A stretch of 64,000 bases of DNA, from the NCBI GenBank assembly GCA_028753945.1, contig JAPNXP010000004.1, positions 4,340,001 to 4,404,000 of the forward strand, in the 5' to 3' direction. Shown one piece after another: positions 55,020 to 64,000 of this stretch. The translations under genes were made by a program, and so were the position numbers. The stretch comes from Hexactinellida sp. DTS-2022 (lineage: Eukaryota > Porifera > Hexactinellida). The notes beneath the pieces are model-generated. The model ran no database searches. It was not told the origin of the DNA and saw nothing but the letters and a program-made list of their open reading frames with translations. Positions within the stretch are counted from its first letter, which is position 1; each line of letters begins with the position of its first letter.

Positions 55020-55560
55020 GTGGCTACTGTCTGGTTAATTGATGGTGCCTCCAAAAGAAAATGCTGTCTGCACAGCTGCAATTTTGGATTTTTTCGCCAT
55101 TTCATCATTACTATATGAAGGTGTTAAACCATTTCAGAAAGGTGTTTCGGAAGGTAACAAACCTTAGTGAGTTGGAAATTTCGTTTTAGCTCACTTCATT
55201 TCAGAGATATTTAAGTTTCAGTTTAATATAATAGGTGATGAGTCAATTTTTACTGTGCCGACTTTACTTTTGTATAGTGGGTAGTGGCCCAGTATTGAAA
55301 TCACTGCCTTTTTTTATGTGCGTGTTGGGTGCCACCCAACACCAACCAATCCATTCGAAATATATAATTCACAAAATTGTAAAACACATTTTTTGACGAT
55401 GTCATCATCACCTTAAGGTATCAAGACCCATTTGTAGAGGTGTTACGTTACGTGGCATAAGGACCAATTGATATATTGGAAGTTTGTTTCTATCTTGTAT
55501 CATCTCTGATATTCATGCTATTTAGCAAATTAGTATAAATACTTATTAATATTATTAATA
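55020..55560 (-). repeat. Inverted partial unit at the start of the 55-64 kb array
   Basis: Read on the minus strand it matches the closing part of the direct units (AAGTGGGTCTTGACACC-type text through CAGCATTTT, then the hairpin MITE half CCAAAATTGCAGCTGTGC). A palindromic insert (55250-55315) interrupts it where the other units read continuously. Confidence 0.75.
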
Positions 55561-55930
55561 ATTTCAAGGTTAACTTACATTTATTAAGTTTAATTATTTG
55601 TTATAAATAGTAATTTAAAATGAATTTGGCAACCATTTTTAATTTCCGCACACTCAATAATCCCTATAAACAATTTGGAAGCATCTCTATATGCTACATA
55701 AAGCCTGAATTAATTATAATTAATAGTACAGAGTATTCTTGCAGAATGAAATCTACTTACATAATCTCGCAGGGATGGAAACAGCCACTGGCTGTTAATA
55801 GCAAATGAAAATCGAAGCTGTTAACAGCTAGATGCTGACCAATGCAATAATTGAAATATTATTACATAATCATATAGTTTCATTTTCACTGTTATGTAAA
55901 TACGATATGCAATTCGAATCTAAACATTTT

Positions 55931-56185
55931 TACTGTGCCGACTATACTATAGTATAGTGGCCCAGTTCTAATCTTACTGCCTTTATTTTTATTTTTACTG
56001 TGCCGACTATACTATAGTATAGTGGCCCAGTTCTAATCTTACTGCCTTTATTTTTACTGTGCCGACTATACTATAGTATAGTGGCCCAGTTCTAATCTTA
56101 CTGCCTTTATTTTTATTTTTATTACTGTGCCGACTATACTATAGTATAGTGGCCCAGTATTGGAATCACTGCCTTTATTTATATT
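55931..56185. repeat. Local array of the 35-bp palindrome
   Basis: Four copies starting near 55931, 55996, 56055 and 56123 of TACTGTGCCGACTATAC-TATA-GTATAGTGGCCCAGT, each followed by CTAATCTTACTGCCTTTATT-like text. Spacings are 59-68 bp. Confidence 0.85.
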
Positions 56186-57500
56186 ATTATTATTATTATT
56201 TTTTCTCCGTAGACGGTACCCTGGCTACACCTTTATACATTGAGGGCTGAAACTTGCCATGTAGATGCGAAGTGCCCTTCTAATTTGCACCTGGGGTTAC
56301 GATTTTTGATTACGAAATTTTGCACACATCTTTAACACCTTTCAAAATTTGTCTGGTCCATAACTCAAAATATGTTTTACTAAACCCCCAAATTTTATTT
56401 CATATTTGGATTCATCGTAAAATTCTGCGTCTGTTGGGAGAAGAAATTTTTCAATAAAGGGGTCAATTTCTGCCATAAATGGGGGTTAAAATTTCTTTGT
56501 TTACTCACACTTCAATTTCAGTAAAGTGTTAAATAACTTAAATCTAATTCTATTGTTTCAACTTGTAATAATTATATTGATTTAACTTGTTAAATCCTAC
56601 TCTAGTGATTCAACTTGCGATAATTATATTGATTTAACTTATAAATTCCAGCTGGCTTCTATTTAATTGTAGTATTACTATACAATGGATTAAATAAAAT
56701 AATATAATATAAGGAATTTGTTGACTCAACTCAACCAACCATGGATAACATTGCTAAAATAAATAACAAATAATATAACTTATTATCAATACATAATGAA
56801 TGAATGGCATTAAACTCAAGATGGTTTATGATAGAACTGTTAAGATTTTACTTTCCACAACTACGACAGATTAAGTGATTATATTTATTTCGGCGAGAAT
56901 ATTCTTGCACAATTAATGACTGACTTAATTAATTATAATTAATTCATTTTGTATTTAACTTATAGACGGTTCCAAATAGATTATTGGGGATATCGAGTGC
57001 GTGGAATTAAAATATTATAGTGAAATTCAATTTAAATTAATAATAATGGCAAATAATTGAACTTAATTTATTTTGCTGTATATAATAATGGTGTTAAATA
57101 ATAAATAAATAAATTAAATATTTATACTAATTAGATAAATTTCATTAATCTCAGAGATGATACAAGATAGAAACAAACTTTCAATTTATCAATTGGTCCT
57201 TATGCCAGGTACCACCTATACAAGTGGGTCTTGACACCTTGAGGTGATTATGACACGTCAAAAAATCTATTTTCACAATTTTGTTAATTCGATATTTAAA
57301 ATGGGTTAGTTGATGTTGGGTGATGACCCAACACACACATAAAAAATGCTGAGTCATCAGCTATTATATTCTACTCAAACTTGAATATCTCTAAAATTAT
57401 ATGAACTAAATGGAAACTTCCACCACTCTAAGGGTCGATGCCTTCTGTAACACCTTTTTGAAATAATTTAACACCTTCATAGTGATGATGACATGGCGAA

Positions 57501-57630
57501 AAAAAAATCCAAAATTGCATCCTGCGCCGACAGCATGTTCTTTTGGAGGCACTATAAATAAACAAACAACAAAATATAGTGCCACCAAAGGAACATGCGT
57601 CGGCACACCCTGCAATTTTGGATTTTTTTA
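57501..57630. mobile_element. Hairpin MITE ending array units (first direct copy)
   Basis: AAATCCAAAATTGCA, then CATGTTCTTTTGGAGGCACT and the inverse of these ~50 bp, folding the whole ~125 bp. Equivalent copies lie at ~58945-59066, 60215-60342, 61063-61185, 62490-62610 and 63885-64000. Arm differences between copies are few. Confidence 0.8.
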
Positions 57631-60600
57631 TTATTATTTTTATTTCTCCGTAGCAGGTGCCCTGGCCACACCTATATACATAGAGGGCTGAAACTTGGAA
57701 TGTAGGTTCGGAGTCGACGTCTAATTTGCACCTGGGGTACGATTTTTGATTACGAAATTTTGCACACATCTTTAACACCTTTCAAAATTTGTCTGGTCCA
57801 TAACTCAAAATATGTTTTACTAAACCCCCAAATTTTATTTCATATTTGGATTCATCTTAAAATTCTGCGTCTGTTGGGAGAAGAAATTTTTCACTAAAGG
57901 GGTCAATTTCTGCCATAAATGGGGGTTAAAATTTCTTTGTTTACTCAGACTTCAATTTCAGTAAAGTGTTAAATCTAATTCTATTGTTTCAACTTGTAAT
58001 AATTATATTGATTTAACTTGTTAAATCCTACTCTAGTGATTCAACTTGCGATAATTATATTGATTTAACTTATAAATTCCAGCTGGTTTCTATTTAATTG
58101 TAGTATTACTATACAATGGATTAAATAAAATAATATAATATAAGGAATTTGTTGACTCACTCAACCAACCATGGATAACATTGCTAAAATAAATAACAGA
58201 TAATATACCTTATTATCAATACATAATGAATGAATGGCATTAAACTCAAGATGATTTATGATAGAACTGTTAAGATTTACATTCCACAACTCCGACAGAT
58301 TAAGTGATTATATTTATTTCGGCGAGAATATTCTTGCACAATTAATGTACTGACGTAATTAATTATAATTAATTCCTTTTGTATTTAACTTATAGACGGT
58401 TCCAATTGGATTATTGGGGTTATCGAGTACGTAGAATTCAAATTTTATAGTGAAATTCAATTTAAATTAATAATAATTGCAAATAATTGAACTTAATTTA
58501 TTATGCTGTATATAATAATGGTGTTAGTTAATTATAAATTAATTAAATATTTATACTAATTAGCTAAATTTCATTAATTTCAGAGATGATTCAGGATAGA
58601 AACAAACTTTCAATTTATCAATTGGTCCTTATGGCACGTGCCACCTATACAAGTGGGTCCTGAGTCTCCTGACACCTTGAGGTGATTATGACATCGTCAA
58701 AAAAATGTGTTTTTACAATTTAGTTAATTCGATATTTAAAATGGGTTAGTTCATGTTGGGTGATGACCCAACACTCACATAAAAATGCTGAGTCATCAGC
58801 TGTTATATTCTACTCAAACTTGAATATCTCTAAAATGAAGTGAACTAAATGGAAACTTCCGCCACTCTAAGGGTCGATGCCTTCTGTAACACCTTTTGAT
58901 ATATTTTAACACCTTCATAGTGATGATGACATGGCGAAAAAAAAATCCAAAATTGCAGCTGTGCTGACAGCATGTCCCATTGGAGGCACTATCAATAAAC
59001 CACCACCAAAATATAGTGCCACCAAAGGAACATGCGTCGGCACAGCTGCAATTTTGGATTTTTTTATTTTTATTATTACTGTGCCGACTATACTATAGTA
59101 TAGTGGCCCAGTTCTAATCTTAGTGCTTTGGTTAGTTATTATTAGTCCGTAGCCTCTCTACTGAACAGAGTTTTACTAACTAAGAGCCCAAATTTTCAGG
59201 ATATATGTCTCATGGGTTACAGATGTGCACCTGGGGTCACGTTTTATTATCACATTTTTTTGGACACATTTTTGCACCTGTTTAATATTAGAAAAAGAAC
59301 AATAAATAGTGCGCGAATATTCTATTTATATGCATTCGATAGAGAATTAAATTCTACACCTTGTCACAGTGCACGAATTTTTAAATTGTACTTAGTTTGT
59401 ACCACAATTGAGTTGCAAGTTTCCTTTGTTTACTAACACTTCAGTTCAATTAAAAGTGTTAAATCTAATTCTATTGTTTCAACTCGTTATTATTATATTG
59501 ATTCAACTTGTGAGATCGAGTAGGCTTCTATTTTCCAATTGAAAAAAAAGATTATATATTTCACAACAACGACAGATTATGTGATTATATTTACTTCCGC
59601 GAGAATAATATTGCACTGTTAATATACTGACGTAATTAATTATAATTAATTCAGTCAGTATATTACTTATATAGATGCATATAATTTGTTTATTAGGGGT
59701 TATCGAGAGTGCGGAATTGAAATTTGATAACCAAATAATTAATTAATTATTCATGACAAAATAATATAATTTAATAATTGTAAGTTGACATTGAAATTGG
59801 TGTTAAATTATAAATAATATTAATTATTATTTATACTAATTAATTAAATATCATAAATCTCAGAAATCAAATAAGATAGAAACAAACTTCCAATTTATCA
59901 ATTGATCCTTATGCCACGTAACACCTATACAAGTGGGTCTTGACACCTTGAGGTGATGATGACATCGTAAAAAAAATGTGTTTTCACAATTTTGTGAATT
60001 ATATAATTCAAATGGGTCGGTTGGTTTTGGGTGATGACCCAAAGCTCACATAAAAAATGCTGAGTCATCAGCTATTATATTCTACTTAAACTTGAATATC
60101 TTTGAAATTAAGTGAGCAAAAACGAAATTTTCGCAACTCACTAAGGGTCGTTGCCTTTTGAAACACCTTTCTGAAATAATTTAACACCTTCATAGTGATG
60201 ATGACATGGCGGAAAAAAATCCAAAATTGCAGCCTGTGCCGACAGCATGTTCCTTTGGAGGCACTATCAATAAACCACCAGAAAAATATTGTGCCACCAA
60301 AGGAACATGCGTCGGCACAGGCTGCAATTTTGGATTTTTTTTATTTCTCCGTAGCAGGTGCCCTGGCCACACCTGTATACATTTAGGGCAGAAACTTGGC
60401 ATGTAGTTGCGGAGGGACCGTCTAATTTGCACCTGGGGTTACGATTTTTGATTACCCAATTTTTGACACATCTTTGACACCTTTCAAAATTTGTCTGGCC
60501 CATAGCTCAAAATATGTTTTAATAAACCCCCAAATTTTATTTCATATTTGGATTCACCATAAAATTCTGCGTCTGATGGGAGAAGAATATTTTCAAAAAT

Positions 60601-62610
60601 ATGTTTAATTTCTGCCATAAATGGGGTTTGAAATTTCATTGTTTACTCACACTTCAATTTCAGTAAAAGTGTTAAATCTAATTCTATTGTTTCAACTTGT
60701 AATAATTATATTGATTTAACTTGTTAAAGCTTTCACTATTGTTTCAACTTGCGATAATTAAATTGATTCAACTTATAAATTCCAGCTGGCTTCTATTTAA
60801 ATCTAGTATTACTATACAATGGATTAAATAAAATATAATAATATAAGGAATTTGTTGACTAAACTCAAATCACCGTGGATAACATTGCTAAAATAACTAA
60901 CTAATAATATAATTTATTATCAATACATAATGAATGAATGGCATTAAACTCTAGATGGTTTATGATAGAAACAAACTTCAAATTTATCTACTGTTCCTTG
61001 TGACTCGGACCAAATAACAAATGCTTCTTCACACCTTGGACGTTGATGACTTGGCGAAAAAAAATCCAAAATTGCAGCCTGCGACGACAGCATGTTCCTT
61101 TGGAGGCACTATCAATAAACCATCAACAAAATATAGTGCCACGAAAGGAACATGCGTCGGCACAGCTGCAATTTTGGATTTTATATTTTTTTTTTTCTCC
61201 GTAGACGGTGCCCTGGCCAGAGCTTTAGAGTTGATGGGCTAAAACTTGGCATGTAGGTGCGATAGGACCGTCTAATTTGCACCTGGGGTTACGATTTTTG
61301 ATTAACAAATTTTTGACACATCTTTAACACCTTTCAAAATTTGTCTGGTCCATAACTCAAAATATGTTTTACTAAACCCCAAATTTTATTTCACATTTGG
61401 ATTCACCATAAAATTCTGCGTCTGATGGGGGAGGAATATTTTCAAAAATATGTTTAATTTCTGCCATAAATGGGGTTTGAAATTTCTTTGTTTACTCACA
61501 CTTCAATTTCAGTAAAAGTGTTAAATCTAATTCTATTGTTTCAACTTGTAATAATTATATTGATTTAACTTGTTAAATCTTACTCTATTGTTTCAACCTG
61601 AGATAAATATATTGATTCAACTTATAAATTCCAGCTGGCTTCTATTTAATTGTAGTATTACTATACAATGGATTAAATAAAATATAATGATATAAGGAAT
61701 TTGTTGACTAAACTCAAATCACCGTGGATAACATTGCTAAAATAAATAACTAATAATTTAATTTATTATCAATAAGTAATGAATGAATGGCATTAAACTA
61801 AAGATGGTTTATGATAGAACCGTTAAGATTTTACATACCACAACAACGACAGATTAAGTGATTATATTTATTTCGGCGAGACTATTCTTGCACAATTAAT
61901 GTACTGACATATTTAATTCTAATTAATTCGCTCTGTGTTTACCGTATAGAGATTGTTCCAAATAGATTATTGGGGTTATCGAGTGCGTAGAATTCAAATA
62001 TTATAGTGAAATTCAATTTAAATTAATAATAATTGCAAATAATTGAACTTAATTTATTTTGCTGTATATAATAATGGTGTTAAATAATTAATAAATTAAT
62101 TAAATATTTATACTAATTAGCTAAATTTCATTAATCTCAGAGATGATACAAGATAGAAACAAACTTTCAATTTATCAATTGGTCCTTATGCCAGGTACCA
62201 CCTATACAAGTGGGTCTTGACACCTTGAGGTGATGATGACATCGTCAAAAAAAAGTATTTTTACAATTTTGTGAATTCGATATTTAAAATGGGTTATTTG
62301 AAGTTGGGTGAAGACCCAACACTCACATAAAAAATGCTGAGTCATCAGCTATTATATTCTACTCAAACTTGAATATCTCTAAAATGAAGTGAACTAAATG
62401 GAAACTTCCGCCACTCTAAGGGTCGATGCCTTCTGTAACACCTTTTGATATATTTTAACACCTTTATAGTGATGATGACATGGCGAAAAAAAATCCAAAA
62501 TTGCAGCTGTGCTGACAGCATGTCCCATTGGAGGCACTATCAATAAACCACCACCAAAATATAGTGCCACCAAAGGAACATGCGTCGGCACAGCTGCAAT
62601 TTTGGATTTT

Positions 62611-62810
62611 TACTGTGCCGACTATACTATAGTATAGTGGCCCAGTTCTAATCTTACTGCCTTTATTTGTATTTTTATTATTTTTACTGTGCCGACTATA
62701 CTATAGTATAGTGGCCCAGTTCTAATCTTACTGCCTTTATTTTTATTTTTATTATTTTTACTGTGCCGACTATACTATAGTATAGTGGCCCAGTTCTAAT
62801 CTTACTGCCT
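62611..62810. repeat. Second local array of the 35-bp palindrome
   Basis: Three copies at 62611, 62684 and 62759 (spacing 73-75 bp) immediately after a hairpin MITE, before the type B unit at 62823. A single copy lies at 59077 in the matching position before the other type B unit. Confidence 0.85.
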
Positions 62811-64000
62811 TGGTTATTATTGGTCCGTATTGTCTCCACAGAACAGAGTTGTAATTACTAAGAACTGAAATTTTCAGGACAGGTGTCTCATGGGTTACAG
62901 ATGTGCACCTGGGGTTACGATATTATATCACATTTTTTTGGACACATTTTTGCACCTGTTTAATGTTAGAAAAAGAACAATAAATAGTGCGCGAATAATC
63001 AATTTATATGCATTCGATAGAGAATTAAATTCTACACCTTGTCACAGTGCACGAATTTTTAAATTGTACTTAGTTTGTACCACAATTGAGTTGCAAGTTT
63101 CCTTTGTTTACTAACACTTCAGTTCAATTAAAAGTGTTAAATCTAATTCTATTGTTTCAACTCGTTATTATTATATTGATTCAACTTGTGAGATCGAGTA
63201 GGCTTCTATTTTCCAATTGGAAAAAAAGATTATATATTTCACAACAACGACAGATTATGTGATTATATTTACTTCTGCGAGAATATTATTGCACTGTTAA
63301 TATACTGACGTAATTAATTATAATTAATTCAGTCTGTATATTACTTATATAGATGCTTATAATTTGTTTATTAGGGGTTATCGAGAGTGCTTAATTGAAA
63401 TTTGATAACAAAATAATTAATTAATTATTCATGACAAAATAATTTAATTTAATAATTGTAAGTTGACATTGAAATTGGTGTTAAATAATAATTATTATTT
63501 ATACTAATTAATTTAAATATCATAAATCTCAGAAATCAAATAAGATAGAAACAAACTTCCAATTTATCAATTGATCCTTATGCCACGTAACACCTATAAA
63601 AGTGGGTCTTGACACCTTGAGGTGATGATGACATCGTAAAAAAAATGTGTTTTCACAATTTTGTGAATTATATAATTCAAATGGGTCGGTTCGTTTTGGG
63701 TGATGACCCAGAGCTCACATAAATAATGCTGAGTCATCAGCTATTATATTCTACTGAAACTTGAATATCTTTGAAATGAAGTGAGCATAAACGAAATTTA
63801 CAACTCACTAAGGGTCGTTGCCTACAGAAACACCTTTTTGAAATAATTTAACACCTTCATAGTGATGATGACATGGCGGAAAAAAAAATCCAAAATTGCA
63901 GCTGTGCCGACAGCATGTTCCATTGGAGGCACTATCAATAAGCCACCACCAAAATATAGTGCCACCAAAGGAACATGCGTCGGCACAGCTGCAATTTTGG

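Larger units (their letters stand above)
56205..64000 (+). repeat. Array of six long non-coding units
   Basis: Units start at CTCCGTAG or GTCCGTA: 56205, 57646, 59146, 60347, 61197 and 62823, giving lengths 1,441, 1,500, 1,201, 850, 1,626 and more than 1,178. Two types alternate. Type A has CAAAATTTGTCTGG and TAACTCAAAATATG (units 1, 2, 4, 5). Type B has GGGTTACAGATGTGCACCTG (units 3 and 6). Both share the right part (TGACACCTTGAGGTGAT, GCTGAGTCATCAGC) and end in a hairpin MITE. Unit 4 has an internal deletion. No ORF is conserved among units. The array reaches the window edge. Confidence 0.85.

Noticed and set aside
55620..55808. 62-codon ORF in the array region
   Set aside because: Not conserved in other units and of AT-driven composition.
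57406..61242. Several small ORFs with repeated Cys-Ser-Phe-Gly-Gly-Thr text
   Set aside because: They are translations of the hairpin MITE arms in various frames.

Overview
The window is AT-rich eukaryotic DNA, most likely from a marine invertebrate and plausibly a demosponge. The reasons are a broken MALT1-type paracaspase with Ig-like domains, a broken NHL-repeat gene of the TRIM/NHL kind, a single-exon very large GTPase of the GVIN1/URGCP family, short GT-AG introns, and a dense mix of Gypsy, P, hAT, Mutator and pogo-like elements. I cannot name the species. I saw no tRNA, rRNA or CRISPR array.

Layout. 1-6 kb holds a TIR element with a 4-bp target duplication, a repeat family made of GC-rich triloop hairpins plus ~142-bp tandem units, an intact ubiquitin-like protein gene on the minus strand (2263-3201), and an NHL pseudogene (4127-5370). 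6-10 kb holds a hypothetical ORF, MITEs, and two opposed remains of Ginger/KRBA2-like integrase elements. 10.8-13.2 kb holds the paracaspase pseudogene. 13.7-16.2 kb is MITE territory.

The centre is a stack of nested transposons. A minus-strand P element (21747-16256) carries a Mutator-like element (19036-21504) with an intact 638-aa PHD+FLYWCH+MULE transposase. Next come a minus-strand Gypsy (26145-22036) and a plus-strand Gypsy (26898-35590). The second Gypsy is split in its protease by a 5,068-bp long-TIR element (27151-32218) with a 9-bp duplication. That element encodes a 2A-like peptide, a transposase and an OTU-type protease, and is itself split by a 930-bp copy of the hairpin repeat. 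A second P element (38803-44600, plus) carries a MITE in its THAP domain, a 2-kb palindrome+Gypsy insertion and a minisatellite element. In five cases, collapsing the target duplication restores the host reading frame, so insertion order can be read directly.

46.6-49.6 kb is a hAT element with TIRs and a near-perfect 8-bp duplication, but a broken ZMYM1-like transposase. 49.8-54.6 kb is the 1,621-aa very large GTPase, which looks intact. 55-64 kb is a non-coding array of about six 0.85-1.6-kb units. Each unit ends in a ~125-bp hairpin MITE, and a 35-bp palindrome is scattered and locally amplified among them; an inverted partial unit starts the array.

Likely functional host genes are the ubiquitin-like gene and the large GTPase. 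The rest is transposons or relics, with two immune-type host genes (paracaspase, NHL) present only as pseudogenes.
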